Below are positions 1 to 8,036 of a DNA stretch of 64,000 nt, in pieces. A model generated the notes under the pieces. The model did not search any database, was not told the DNA's origin, and saw nothing but the letters and a program-made list of their open reading frames with translations. The stretch's first letter is position 1; each line of letters begins with the position of its first letter. The DNA is taken from positions 1 through 64,000 of the forward strand of contig DFKE01000014.1 of NCBI GenBank assembly GCA_002373505.1, in the 5' to 3' direction. The DNA is from Bacteroidales bacterium UBA3653. GTDB lineage: Bacteria > Bacteroidota > Bacteroidia > Bacteroidales > Paludibacteraceae. The position numbers and the translations under genes are program-made.

Positions 1-155
1 CCCCAAGCCATCAGCAGCACCACAACTGTTCTGATGGCCGTGGCAAGATTGGAGTCCACGCCCTCAATGCCTATCTTGGCAAGGATGGCGGTTGCTGCGG
101 CAAATAGTGCCGACAGGATTGCAAAAAGTAGCCACATATTATTTGTCTTTTTCAT
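1..155 (-). CDS. EamA-like small membrane transporter (partial, left edge)
   Basis: The first 51 residues of a protein reading leftwards off the window. It begins MKKTNNMWLLFAILSALFAA, followed by a conserved stretch around IGIEGVDSNLATAIRT. This matches the start of the short (about 140 residues) EamA/DMT-type transporters common in Bacteroidales: one hydrophobic helix, then the GI-G-D/N-SN-ATAIRT segment. The start is the ATG at 155; the only ATG just upstream runs at once into a stop. Such proteins sit in the inner membrane and their substrate is generally unknown. The C-terminal two thirds lie outside the window. Confidence 0.75.
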   Translation of the reverse strand, partial: MKKTNNMWLLFAILSALFAAATAILAKIGIEGVDSNLATAIRTVVVLLMAW

Positions 156-206
156 TATATCATCTAATTGGGTCTAAACAATGTCATCTGTTCGACAAAT
201 TGGAAT

Positions 207-578
207 TTACTGGACTGAATACCCAGCGGCTTGTAGCAAGGCGACGGCACGCTCGTCAAGGTGCATCACCGGATTGATGAACATCGTCATGCCGCCTACG
301 ATGCCGTAACTCGTGTGCGGTGTACAGACATCCATGAACCCGGGCTCGATAAAGATTATTTTTGCGTGGAAGTCATCTGTCGGATGAAGCTCTGTCACCA
401 AATGGTTTGCCACAATAATCACGCAGTCTCCCTTGCCCATTTTCACCTGCTCACCGCTATATTTCATTACGCACTCGCCGTCTGTCACGAACACATGCGT
501 GAAATAGTTGCTCAACTTGAGATTGAAGAGAGCTTCAATTCTGGCGCTTACGATGATGCTGTCTTGTTGTAACTCCAT
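207..578 (-). CDS. Truncated AraC-type cupin sensor domain, no HTH
   Basis: 123 residues that look like the N-terminal ligand-binding cupin of Bacteroidales AraC-family regulators (segments around SNYFTHVFVTDGECVM, MGKGDCVIIVANH and GMTMFINPVMHL). The protein stops just after the NPVMHL segment, where a full-length AraC protein would continue into the dimerisation helix and two HTH motifs. No HTH is encoded between its stop and the EamA gene 51 nt downstream. The ATG at 578 is chosen because the promoter (587-617) lies immediately upstream; an in-frame extension would run through that promoter. It could be a degraded regulator or a free-standing small-molecule sensor. The transcript would have a leader of only a few nucleotides. 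Confidence 0.6.
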   Translation of the reverse strand: MELQQDSIIVSARIEALFNLKLSNYFTHVFVTDGECVMKYSGEQVKMGKGDCVIIVANHLVTELHPTDDFHAKIIFIEPGFMDVCTPHTSYGIVGGMTMFINPVMHLDERAVALLQAAGYSVQ

Positions 579-586
579 ATTGAGTG

Positions 587-617
587 CAAAGGTACTGCTT
601 TTTTCGGACATGTGCAA
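587..617 (-). promoter_or_regulatory. Bacteroidota promoter for the AraC-like fragment
   Basis: On the minus strand: TTG, 20 nt, then TACCTTTG (the TAnnTTTG -7 box). It ends 8 nt upstream of the chosen ATG. Confidence 0.75.
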
Positions 618-632
618 GAGAAGGTGCTATTT

Positions 633-1946
633 TTATAACTTAATGATGAGCCGGAGAGGGAGTTTTTCGTTGGCATCGCCCTTGTATTCCAGCAGAACAG
701 GGTCGTCGGGTAGGGATAGCCGGACGCCAACCAGTTCTGTCCACGGAGAGAGTTTGCTGCGTACACGCCGGCTGCGCTGAGTGGACCGGACGGATTTCTT
801 GCGTTTCGGTTGCTTAGGCGGGTCAATCACACCTTTCGCTATGGCACTATCGACTTCCGCTATCGAAGCGACCGCCAGCGGTTTGTCTGCCAGACGGCTG
901 CAGGTCTCCGCAAAACGCAGACGTTCCTGCCGGCTCATGCCGATAGCCAAGCCGCGCTCCTTGTCCGGCGGTTCCGCAGCCATGACACGCTTCCATTGAT
1001 TCGCACTAATCTCATCGGAGATGTAATAGGGTTCGTTGCCCGGCACAAGATAAAAATGCAGTCTGCGGCCTTTGATACGTACCTTTTGCGTGAGAGGCGA
1101 CTCTTCCGGCACGACTTGTTTCATCGGGTCGTCAGGCAGACTCAGTGCCACACGCAGACCGATATACCCCACGGATGTCTCCGGCTCGTACCACCGCCGC
1201 ACGGACAGATGGCAGTTGGCTTTCGCCTCATCGTAACTGCCGCCGCGCACGATACGGAACGAGCCTGTGTCCGCTCCGCAAGGGTCAGGAGCCGTGGACA
1301 GGTGGTAAGGACCGTAGAGGTCCTGACACCATTCCGCCACATTGCCCGTCATGTCATACAGCCCTAACTCGTTCGGCTGCTTGCGTGCCACCGGGTGCGT
1401 CCAGTTCCCTGCAACCGAATAGAGCCAGCCTATGCTGTCAGGGACATCTCCGCCTGCAAAACGATAGTGCTTGCTCTTGGCTCCGCCACGCGCTGCGAAC
1501 TCCCATTCCGCCTCGGTCGGCAGACGGAAAGGCATGCCGGTGATACTGTCCAACCGACGTACGAACCGCTGTGCTTCATGCCAGCTGACAAAAGAGACCG
1601 GGTGTTCGGGATAGCCGGACAGCTCCAGCATCTCCTTTTCGGACATGACCGCCCGCCAGAGACGGTTGGTGACTTCGGTAGTCGCTATATAGTAAGGGGA
1701 GAGAAAAACGAGGTGCGCAGGCTTGTCGGTATAGGTGTCCGGGTCGTGCTGGTCGGGCGTAGCACCCATCACAAACGAACCGCCTTCCACTCGCTGCATC
1801 CGAATAGGCACACCGTTCACTTCATACGTGAGCGTCTGCAACGAATCGGGCACAGCCTGCCGTTTCTTCGCTGCCAAGGGCAGTTGGCAGAAAACCGCTG
1901 CAACCAATACCAACAGCACTTTGAGTGCCCAAAAGAAGCGTTTCAT
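633..1946 (-). CDS. Secreted formylglycine-generating-enzyme (SUMF1)-domain protein
   Basis: 437 residues. An N-terminal signal peptide (hydrophobic core about residues 8-25) is followed by a SUMF1/FGE-sulfatase fold at about residues 50-272, recognisable from GGSFVMGA, TEVTNRLW, VSWHEAQRFV, RLPTEAEWEFAARGG, NELGLYDMTGNVAEW and RIVRGGSYDE. The C-terminal 165 residues have a weak second segment (EISANQWKRVM, echoing TEVTNRLWRAVM) and a basic stretch. Most bacterial proteins with this fold are not sulfatase activators; related folds occur in surface and T9SS components such as GldK, so the function is open. It is the last gene of a three-gene operon with the hydrolase and methyltransferase to its right, 12 nt downstream of the hydrolase. 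Confidence 0.8.
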   Translation of the reverse strand: MKRFFWALKVLLVLVAAVFCQLPLAAKKRQAVPDSLQTLTYEVNGVPIRMQRVEGGSFVMGATPDQHDPDTYTDKPAHLVFLSPYYIATTEVTNRLWRAVMSEKEMLELSGYPEHPVSFVSWHEAQRFVRRLDSITGMPFRLPTEAEWEFAARGGAKSKHYRFAGGDVPDSIGWLYSVAGNWTHPVARKQPNELGLYDMTGNVAEWCQDLYGPYHLSTAPDPCGADTGSFRIVRGGSYDEAKANCHLSVRRWYEPETSVGYIGLRVALSLPDDPMKQVVPEESPLTQKVRIKGRRLHFYLVPGNEPYYISDEISANQWKRVMAAEPPDKERGLAIGMSRQERLRFAETCSRLADKPLAVASIAEVDSAIAKGVIDPPKQPKRKKSVRSTQRSRRVRSKLSPWTELVGVRLSLPDDPVLLEYKGDANEKLPLRLIIKL

Positions 1947-1958
1947 ACAGCCGAGTTT

Positions 1959-2726
1959 TTATCCTCGGCTATGAGAACAAATACCGTGCCAAGCGGTTAT
2001 TTGAGTTATCCGCTGTGCAATCTCTTCAGGATGGTCGATGAGCAACTGGCCGTGATTCATGCCTTGGAAGACTTCGATGTGTGCCTGCGGGCAGAGGGAA
2101 AGCAAGTGTTTCACTTGCGGTTTGGCGACGAAGGCTTCTTTCGCGCCGTACCAGAAATGGATGTCGGTGCCATGAATGGCATTCAGGCGGTTGGTATAGA
2201 CCGATTTGTAACCGTCCACCACGGCTTGCGTTCCGCCGAAGGGCCAGACCTTCTTGCATTCGCCCAACAGCACATCGAAATAGTGCGAACGGAAGACCGC
2301 TTTCCAGAAGCCCGTCCAGTGGTAGCACGTCCACACGTTCGCCGCCTGATAGTAGCGCAACGGATTGACGAGCCACCGCGGCAAGGGCAGCAGCGGCGCG
2401 GCGTCGAGGATGGCATGGTCAATGGTCAGTTCGTCACGCTCCAAGACACGCGAGAGGATCTTACCGCCCAGCGAAAGCCCGTACGCGCAGTCCAGATGTC
2501 CGTCAAAATGCGCTTTGATGTAGGCGATGACCTGCGCAGCTTGGTCATCCACGGACGTGAAGCGCGTGTGCTTGCCAAGCGTGAAACCGTCCACTTCGAC
2601 AGCGATAATACGGAACTTGTCTTCCGTCAGACGAATGAGCGGAAGGAAAATCTCGTACGACACGCCCAAGCCGGGAATGAGGAGTAGCGTCGGTGCTTCT
2701 TTATTGCCGAAGAGCTGGAAGTTCAT
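1959..2726 (-). CDS. Alpha/beta-hydrolase
   Basis: 255 residues with an alpha/beta-hydrolase fold. The oxyanion strand is LLLIPGLGVSYE near residue 15. The nucleophile elbow GLSLGG is at 83-88 with Ser85 predicted catalytic, and the catalytic His lies in GMNHGQLLIDHP near residue 225. No signal peptide is seen, so it is probably cytoplasmic. It starts 1 nt after the stop of the ICMT-like gene, so translation is probably coupled. Substrate unknown; the family includes esterases, lipases and lactonases. Pairing with a prenylcysteine-methyltransferase-like enzyme might suggest a lipid or methyl-ester substrate, but that is inference. Confidence 0.8.
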   Translation of the reverse strand: MNFQLFGNKEAPTLLLIPGLGVSYEIFLPLIRLTEDKFRIIAVEVDGFTLGKHTRFTSVDDQAAQVIAYIKAHFDGHLDCAYGLSLGGKILSRVLERDELTIDHAILDAAPLLPLPRWLVNPLRYYQAANVWTCYHWTGFWKAVFRSHYFDVLLGECKKVWPFGGTQAVVDGYKSVYTNRLNAIHGTDIHFWYGAKEAFVAKPQVKHLLSLCPQAHIEVFQGMNHGQLLIDHPEEIAQRITQITAWHGICSHSRG

Positions 2727-2727
2727 A

Positions 2728-3405
2728 TCACCAAATATACGGAATGACTTTATAACGGACCTGCAGCTTGTATTCTTTGTAGCCTTTCAGGTCGCGTTCG
2801 AGCACCTGCTCCTCGTTGCGGATACGGAGTGCAATAACCGGCACGTACAGCAGCATGACAGCAAACGCCCACGGCGAACCCAGCACAAGCGGCATACTTA
2901 GAAACAGCAACAGCGTAGCCGCATACATCGGATGGCGGACTTTGCCGTAGAGTCCTGTGCTGATGACCTTTTGGTCTTGCTGCACCTTGATTGTCCGCGA
3001 GAGCCAGATGTTCTCACGCAGCACTTGGAAATAGAGCCCGTAGCCGGTAAGGAAAAGCGCGATAACAGGGTACGCAATCCAGTCGTAATCAGGCAGCATG
3101 TACCAACCGAAACGACGACCCAGTCCCGCCACAACGAACATTGCCACGAAAAGCAATCCGCTCAAAGCCACCACCCATTTCTGCTCGTGCTGTTCTTCCT
3201 TGGCGTTCAGCCGTCTGCGCAGCAGTTCGGGTTGATTGATCATAAGCCAGACACCGGCAATAATCATCGGCATAAACAGCAGCCCGATGAGCCGCCATGC
3301 CTGCGGATAATCGAATGTCCCGGCAGGTACAAACAGCAGTGCACCGACCACCACTACTCCCAAGACGAATTTCGTCAAGGCTTGAAAGAACAGTTTGAAG
3401 GTCAT
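2728..3405 (-). CDS. ICMT/PEMT-family membrane methyltransferase
   Basis: 225 residues with at least five hydrophobic segments. The C-terminal half has the hallmark of isoprenylcysteine carboxyl methyltransferase / phospholipid methyltransferase-like proteins: TGLYGKVRHPMYAATLLLF (the RHPMY S-adenosylmethionine-binding motif, about residue 156) and a late RIRNEEQVLERDL-GYKEY segment. Bacterial homologues are integral inner-membrane proteins usually annotated as isoprenylcysteine carboxylmethyltransferase family, with unknown natural substrates. It is first in an operon with the hydrolase and the SUMF1 protein, driven by the promoter at 3496-3526 with an untranslated leader of about 80 nt that contains a repeat array. 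Confidence 0.8.
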   Translation of the reverse strand: MTFKLFFQALTKFVLGVVVVGALLFVPAGTFDYPQAWRLIGLLFMPMIIAGVWLMINQPELLRRRLNAKEEQHEQKWVVALSGLLFVAMFVVAGLGRRFGWYMLPDYDWIAYPVIALFLTGYGLYFQVLRENIWLSRTIKVQQDQKVISTGLYGKVRHPMYAATLLLFLSMPLVLGSPWAFAVMLLYVPVIALRIRNEEQVLERDLKGYKEYKLQVRYKVIPYIW

Positions 3406-3410
3406 ACACT

Positions 3411-3475
3411 CATTTACTATTTGGTCATTTACAATTTAGTCATTTGTTTTGTCATTGAGACATTGAGACATTGAA
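3411..3475. repeat. Short tandem array in the leader of the ICMT operon
   Basis: Units begin CATTTAC or CATTTAG with spacings of 15, 15 and 12 nt, then CATTGAGA twice (8 nt). The array lies between the promoter and the first ATG. It belongs to the CATTTAC/CATTTGGT family also seen at 7980-8036, 40618-40660, 42594-42634 and 50341-50379. Confidence 0.75.
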
Positions 3476-3495
3476 CCATATCCCGAACGCGAGTG

Positions 3496-3526
3496 CAAAG
3501 GTACGACAAAAAATCCGAATACGCAA
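3496..3526 (-). promoter_or_regulatory. Promoter of the ICMT-hydrolase-SUMF1 operon
   Basis: Minus strand TTG, 20 nt, TACCTTTG. The downstream leader is about 80 nt. Confidence 0.75.
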
Positions 3527-3577
3527 GCAAAATCCATACAAAAATACATACCATACAAATATTTCTGCTTTCATTCC

Positions 3578-3608
3578 TTGCATATTTCAGAAAAAAGCAG
3601 TACCTTTG
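3578..3608 (+). promoter_or_regulatory. Promoter of the 3635 gene
   Basis: Plus strand TTG (inside TTGCATAT), 20 nt, TACCTTTG at 3601-3608; 26 nt upstream of the ATG at 3635. It is divergent from the 3496-3526 promoter. Confidence 0.75.
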
Positions 3609-3634
3609 CAGGCAAAATTGATACAGAGTAACCA

Positions 3635-4096
3635 ATGACCACATTGTCGCATAGCGAAAAAGAGAGTATCATGGCGGATATGAAGTCCTTTGATGAACCA
3701 ATGCCTGCTGTCGGAATCTTCTGGTATGACCCAGACGAGCATGATTTCTTCGGCGTATATAAGAAAGAACTGACACCCAAAATGGTAGAAGAAGCGGCAG
3801 AAAAAGGATTGCCCTTTATCAACTATCAGACTCTGCATCGCCAGATTTGGCAAAAGCAGTATTTCCGCGCATTGGCAAAACATGAGCCGACTAAGTTTAC
3901 CGGCGATTACACGCAGGTTCCCCGTGGCCGCGTAGCATGGAATATTGACAAGTTCATCGTTTTTGTCGGACAGTGGGCAAAAGACAAGGAGGAAGAGCTG
4001 ACTGCATTGATAGAGAAATACTTTGCCCTACCGTATTTTGAGTTCCGGTACGATGAACACTGGGATTTAGGTCACGGATGGTCAGGCGATATGTAA
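3635..4096 (+). CDS. Conserved uncharacterised Bacteroidales protein
   Basis: 153 residues, no signal peptide or membrane segment. The core starts near MKSFDEPMPAVGIFWYDPDE and runs to the C-terminal HWDLGHGWSGDM. Motifs that look constrained are VGIFWYDP, GLPFINY-LHRQIW, PRGRVAW and FEFRYDEHWDLGHGW. I recall similar short hypotheticals in Bacteroidales genomes but no assigned function. The ATG at 3635 is used; an internal ATG at 3671 (MADMKSF) is an equally plausible start given the conserved core. It is monocistronic, with its own strong promoter. Confidence 0.7.
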   Translation: MTTLSHSEKESIMADMKSFDEPMPAVGIFWYDPDEHDFFGVYKKELTPKMVEEAAEKGLPFINYQTLHRQIWQKQYFRALAKHEPTKFTGDYTQVPRGRVAWNIDKFIVFVGQWAKDKEEELTALIEKYFALPYFEFRYDEHWDLGHGWSGDM

Positions 4097-4204
4097 CCGC
4101 GTTATGTGCTGCCTTTTTTGCATGTGTGTGGTAAGTATAGCAACCCTATATGAAATCTTAATAATCGGCAACTTTGATTAGAATGGTATGTAGCAATTAA
4201 ACGG

Positions 4205-4243
4205 CTTGACAGTTTAACAATTTAACAGCTTAACGGTTTAACG
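4205..4243. repeat. 8-nt-spaced tandem array
   Basis: Units TTTAACAA, TTTAACAG, CTTAACGG, TTTAACGT in the non-coding gap 4097-4325. Nothing else is recognisable in that gap except the fragment at 4252-4331. Confidence 0.7.
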
Positions 4244-4251
4244 TGTCAAAC

Positions 4252-4331
4252 CTACACCACATCGAGAACCATCATCAGCACAAAGCCGGACGCGAAGCCC
4301 AGCAGGGCTTTCTGCAGGCAGACAGTTAGCT
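4252..4331 (-). pseudogene. Possible C-terminal remnant of a ZIP metal transporter
   Basis: Just past the stop of the SpoIIE gene, in another minus-strand frame, about 24 sense codons run into TAG at 4252-4254. They read LQKALLGFASGFVLMMVLDV, closely resembling the last helix of bacterial ZIP-family metal transporters. There is no start codon or upstream domain; the SpoIIE gene occupies that space. This looks like the end of a gene left behind by a deletion or insertion. The assignment rests on a short hydrophobic stretch, so confidence is moderate. Confidence 0.4.
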
Positions 4332-6395
4332 TGCTACTTTCTTTACCAGCGTGAGGATGTTCTTGCCCTCCACGCGTTCGTAGCGGATCTCGTCCATGAG
4401 TTGGCGCACCAGATGTATGCCCAAGCCGCCTATCTCCCGGTCCTCCGCCGAAAGCGAAGTGTCCGCTTCTTTCTGTTTCGTCGGGTCGAAAGGTATGCCG
4501 GAGTCGGAGACGGTGAAGATCAGTTGTTTGCCCTGCTCGTTCTCAATCTCGGTATATTCGACAAACACCTTGCCGTCCTTGCGTCCCGGGTAGGCATAGA
4601 GCATGACGTTGCAGACCACCTCTTCCAAGGCGAGGTTGATAGGCATGTTCAGTTCGTCGGGCACATGCAACCCGTCCACCCATTCGGAGAGGGTCGGAAT
4701 CTGCTGTATGTCGTTGCGCATGACGATCGCCGATATCTGGTAACGGATGGCAAGCATGGTGAGGTCGTCGCTCTGCGGCGCTCCGTTGACGAAGGCATCG
4801 ACATCTTTCCGGAAAGTCTCTACGAGGTCTCTCGGCGGCATGCCATCGGTGGTGGCGAGCAGATTCAGCATCCGCTCCTCGCCGTATTGGGCATGTACTT
4901 TGTTCTCCGCCTCGGTGAGTCCGTCGGTGTAGAGGAAGAGCGTGTCGCCGCGTTGTATCTGCGTAGTCTGGCCGACATACTCGAAGCCGCCCATGATACC
5001 TATCGGCAGGTTCGGCAGCACCTCCAACCGGCGGCTCTCCCGCTTGTGTACCAATACCGGGGCATTGTGTCCGCCGTTGCAGTAATCGAGCACGCCTGTC
5101 TCCATGTCCAGCACGCCGATAAAGAGGGTGGCGAACATGTCCTGTTCGTTCTGCTCGGTGAGCGGGTCGTTCATCCGGCGCATGATTTGGTCGGCATGTT
5201 CCTCATGGGCTGTGACGCTGCGGAAAAGCGAACGGATCATCGCCATCACCAGCGACGCCGGCACTCCCTTGCCGCTCACGTCGCCCACGCAGAAGAAGAG
5301 TTTGTCGTGGCGTACATAGAAATCATACAGGTCGCCGCCCACCTCTTTGGCGGGATGCACCACACCGTATATATTCAGGTCAGGACGGTCCACGAAGGGC
5401 GGGAACACCTTGGGCAGCATGGCGCTCTGGATGGTCTGCGCAATCTCCAGTTCGCCTTCCATACGCTCCTTCTGGTTGTTGATCTCTATCATCTTGTAGG
5501 CGTTCTTGGTGCTGCGGTACATGATGAATACTAACAGAGCAAGGCTGAGCAGCATCAGGATGTTCACAATCAGCCCGACGCGCTTGAGGTCGGCATACAG
5601 GATATCCTCGGGGATGATGATGGACAGTTTCCATCCCGTAGAGTCGATCTCCTCGTCAAAGATAAGGTACTTGCGTCCGGGTATGGTGTCCGGCGTGACA
5701 ATATCCTTGCCGGAAGCCGTGTAGATGGAGTAATAACTGTCCGGATAGACCTGCAGGTAATCGAAGATGAACTTCAGTTTGCTGAGCGAAATGTCGATAC
5801 AAACGACTCCCACGACACGGTTATCGGCATCGCGGACGGGATAGGAACAGGTGACGACGATAGCATGCGCGCCCTCGTTGTCCGCGTACGGGTTCGACCA
5901 ATAGGCATGGTCTTTCGTCAGACCGTTGTTGAACCACTCCGACCGGGTGTAGTCGTGGTCGGCTCCGCCTATCTGACGGACGGCAAAGCCCTTCTCGGTC
6001 CGTTCGTTGCGGGTGCCATAGACCTCATACCAGTGTCCCTTTTGCGGGTAATAATCCGGCACGAAAGCTATTCCGGCTCCCTCCACGTTCTCCAGCGTCT
6101 CGAACAGCATGTTCACGCATCCCGGCATGGCGTCGGGGTTGTCCAGACAGAACTCCGCCATCTTGGCAAGCATCTTCGCAGCAGCTTCCAGCTCCACGGC
6201 GGCGGTGTTGATCTCCTGTTCCGCTGACCGCAGCTCGGACTGTGCGCGATAGACGGCATCCGCTTTGATGGTGGCACGCGTGTAGAAATACTGTACGCAG
6301 GCAATCGACTCCATCGCCAGTATGGCGACGAGCATCAGCCACAGCCCTGCATGGGACCGTAGGGATTGCTTGTTAAACTGTTCTTTCAGGTTCAT
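4326..6395 (-). CDS. Membrane sensor phosphatase: dCache-SpoIIE-HATPase
   Basis: 689 residues. A membrane anchor at about 16-36 is followed by an extracytoplasmic Cache-type sensor (about 40-270, with WYEVYGTRN, SEWFNNGL, WSNPYADNEGAHAIVVTCSYP) and a second membrane segment at 274-294. Next comes a PP2C-like SpoIIE phosphatase (about 310-555: AKEVGGDLYDFY, GDVSGKGVPASL at 371-382, FLYTDGLTEAEN, SDDLTMLAIRY). The C-terminal RsbW-like histidine-kinase ATPase domain is at about 570-685 (ALEEVVCNVMLYAYP as the N box, GLGIHLVRQLMDEIRY as the G box). This layout is typical of partner-switching regulators that dephosphorylate STAS anti-anti-sigma proteins in response to an external ligand. No STAS or RsbV partner is in the window. 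Monocistronic, promoter at 6490-6520. Confidence 0.85.
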   Translation of the reverse strand: MNLKEQFNKQSLRSHAGLWLMLVAILAMESIACVQYFYTRATIKADAVYRAQSELRSAEQEINTAAVELEAAAKMLAKMAEFCLDNPDAMPGCVNMLFETLENVEGAGIAFVPDYYPQKGHWYEVYGTRNERTEKGFAVRQIGGADHDYTRSEWFNNGLTKDHAYWSNPYADNEGAHAIVVTCSYPVRDADNRVVGVVCIDISLSKLKFIFDYLQVYPDSYYSIYTASGKDIVTPDTIPGRKYLIFDEEIDSTGWKLSIIIPEDILYADLKRVGLIVNILMLLSLALLVFIMYRSTKNAYKMIEINNQKERMEGELEIAQTIQSAMLPKVFPPFVDRPDLNIYGVVHPAKEVGGDLYDFYVRHDKLFFCVGDVSGKGVPASLVMAMIRSLFRSVTAHEEHADQIMRRMNDPLTEQNEQDMFATLFIGVLDMETGVLDYCNGGHNAPVLVHKRESRRLEVLPNLPIGIMGGFEYVGQTTQIQRGDTLFLYTDGLTEAENKVHAQYGEERMLNLLATTDGMPPRDLVETFRKDVDAFVNGAPQSDDLTMLAIRYQISAIVMRNDIQQIPTLSEWVDGLHVPDELNMPINLALEEVVCNVMLYAYPGRKDGKVFVEYTEIENEQGKQLIFTVSDSGIPFDPTKQKEADTSLSAEDREIGGLGIHLVRQLMDEIRYERVEGKNILTLVKKVAS

Positions 6396-6489
6396 ATGTA
6401 TTTTGGGTATTTGTCCACTTCTGACTCTTTACTTTCAACCTTGGACGATTGCTAACTATGTGTTATTTTCTTTCTGTCAAACTAGGTCG

Positions 6490-6520
6490 CAAAGGTACAA
6501 CTTTTTTCTGAATTGCGCAA
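6490..6520 (-). promoter_or_regulatory. Promoter of the SpoIIE phosphatase gene
   Basis: Minus strand TTG (in TTGCGCAA), 20 nt, TACCTTTG at 6490-6497. The leader is about 90 nt. Confidence 0.75.
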
Positions 6521-6681
6521 TAGAATGAGCAACTTTTATGCATTTTTGTGCGTTTTAGTGTGCATTCTTGTTTTGATGGCTTATATCTTTCGAGTTCGAA
6601 TTATTTTAGTCAAGGCTAAAAGTTTACGATTATTAAGATTAGCGTTTACTTGTTCCCTCTTACCTTACTTACTTTACCTTT

Positions 6682-6704
6682 CACTTTTCACCTTTCACTT
6701 TTCA
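6682..6704. repeat. 7-nt array
   Basis: Units CACTTTT, CACCTTT, CACTTTT in the gap 6521-6813. Apart from this and the terminator at 6724-6754 the gap is AT-rich and shows nothing recognisable. Confidence 0.7.
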
Positions 6705-6723
6705 TGCCCCTCTATATATAGTC

Positions 6724-6754
6724 AAAAAAAGAGGCGACATCTATCACCTCTTTT
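6724..6754 (-). terminator. Rho-independent terminator of the DUF262-HNH gene
   Basis: Minus strand: AAAAGAGG, 12-nt loop, CCTCTTTT followed by more Ts. It lies 60 nt past the stop at 6814. Confidence 0.65.
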
Positions 6755-6813
6755 GCAACTTTTTTCATTTTTTTTGCATTTTGTGGTCAAAGGACCGATT
6801 ATAAAGATTACGG

Positions 6814-7977
6814 TTACTTATTCCCTTTTGCGCGATTGTGGGTCTGGCAGAGCATTTGGCAGTTGGTGATGTCCGTTGCGCCGCCCTTAGACCAAGCGGT
6901 CACATGGTCAGCGTCCATTTCCGTCAGTTTCCAGATACGCGCATGGTTGGCATCATGACCGATGGCGCACAGTGGACAATTGGAAACCTCATGTCTCTTG
7001 GCTTCTTCCGTCTGACGCGCATAGACGCTTTTCTTGGTTGGCTCATCAAAACAACGCACCTCTAACAGTTTGGTGTCTTGGCAACCACCGAGGATATATT
7101 CATAGATGCCCTTTTTGTTCTTTACGTAGTAGTCTTCGTATAGTTCGCGCTGTTTGGCTGCCACTTTCGAAGGGTCGTAGGGATTTTTATGGTATTTCTC
7201 ATAGAGTTCGCCCCATGGCAGACCGCACATCTCTTTTTCTATGTAGGTAAACACACCGCTTGCCCAGTCGATGACGCTGTTAAAATAGGTCTCCATTTCG
7301 CGGATGTTATCATCGTTGCGGTGGAGCGACATATATTTGCTGATTTCGCCACGGCTGACCCATTCCAATGCGGTGTGCAGGTACGCTTGGCGTTTCACGT
7401 TTCCGCGCAGGAAAGCCGCCCATTTGTTGATATTGGCGTTCTGCGAATTGGAGAACACTTCTTTGGCTTTTGTTACAAACGGTCCGCAATAGACGGCATT
7501 CAATATCTCCTGTTCTTCCAGAGGAAGTCCCACGATATTTATGGTCTTAAACCATTCTTTGATCTCGCTTTCCGTTCCTTCGCATTCATAAACCAGTAGT
7601 TCGGTTTGGAGAATCTTCTTTTTGAGATCTTCCGCCATGTAATCAAAATACTGCTCCATGCCGTTTATACGGATAGCGAACTTGCGTGTGAGGAAACGTC
7701 CCAAAGAGGTGATTCGCTGCTGCCCGTCCAGTACCTCCAAATGGTTGTCGTCCACATGGTTAAAGTACAGCAAACCAATAGGATAGCCTTTGAGCACGGA
7801 TTCAATGACTGCAATCTCGCGTGCGCCGTTTTGCTCGGCGTATAGATAATTACGCTGGTACTCCGGTTGAATGGTCAGGCGGCCCGAAAGACCAAACAAA
7901 CCTTTTCCTTCTGCCTCGTTGTAAGTAAATCCTTTGCAGATTTCCTCAACGGTATATATTTTCCGTTCTGCTTTCAT
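6814..7977 (-). CDS. DUF262-HNH nuclease (GmrSD-like)
   Basis: 387 residues. The N-terminal DUF262 (GmrS-like, ParB/sulfiredoxin-type nucleotide-binding fold) has IQPEYQRN at 36-43 and the nucleotide-binding DGQQR at 84-88. The C-terminal HNH endonuclease domain (334-387) has the zinc pair CPLC at 334-337, DADHV with His358, Asn372 and a second Cys pair ending at 377, then His380. DUF262-HNH proteins usually act alone as type IV-like restriction of modified phage DNA. Here the gene lies 54 nt downstream of an EcoRI-type DNA methyltransferase on the same strand, suggesting a restriction-modification pair, which is inference. The junction carries a host-style repeat array. Confidence 0.85.
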   Translation of the reverse strand: MKAERKIYTVEEICKGFTYNEAEGKGLFGLSGRLTIQPEYQRNYLYAEQNGAREIAVIESVLKGYPIGLLYFNHVDDNHLEVLDGQQRITSLGRFLTRKFAIRINGMEQYFDYMAEDLKKKILQTELLVYECEGTESEIKEWFKTINIVGLPLEEQEILNAVYCGPFVTKAKEVFSNSQNANINKWAAFLRGNVKRQAYLHTALEWVSRGEISKYMSLHRNDDNIREMETYFNSVIDWASGVFTYIEKEMCGLPWGELYEKYHKNPYDPSKVAAKQRELYEDYYVKNKKGIYEYILGGCQDTKLLEVRCFDEPTKKSVYARQTEEAKRHEVSNCPLCAIGHDANHARIWKLTEMDADHVTAWSKGGATDITNCQMLCQTHNRAKGNK

Positions 7978-7979
7978 AA

Positions 7980-8036
7980 AGCCATCTACAATTTAATCAT
8001 TTACCATTTGTTCATTTATATAGTCATTTGACTATT
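7980..8036. repeat. Operon-junction array between methyltransferase and nuclease
   Basis: CATTTAC / CATTTGTT / CATTTATA / CATTTGAC units spaced 7-12 nt. The methyltransferase stop codon (8032-8034) lies inside the array, and the nuclease ATG (7977) immediately follows it on the minus strand. Confidence 0.75.

Noticed and set aside
4401..5534. Long open reading frames opposite real genes (for example opposite the SpoIIE gene, glnS and lpxD)
   Set aside because: They mirror conserved coding sequence and have no domains, promoters or starts in sensible places; they are codon-bias shadows.
6513..6869. Possible small membrane protein on the plus strand
   Set aside because: Low-complexity hydrophobic translation of AT-rich spacer including a 7-nt array, with no homology I recognise and no promoter.
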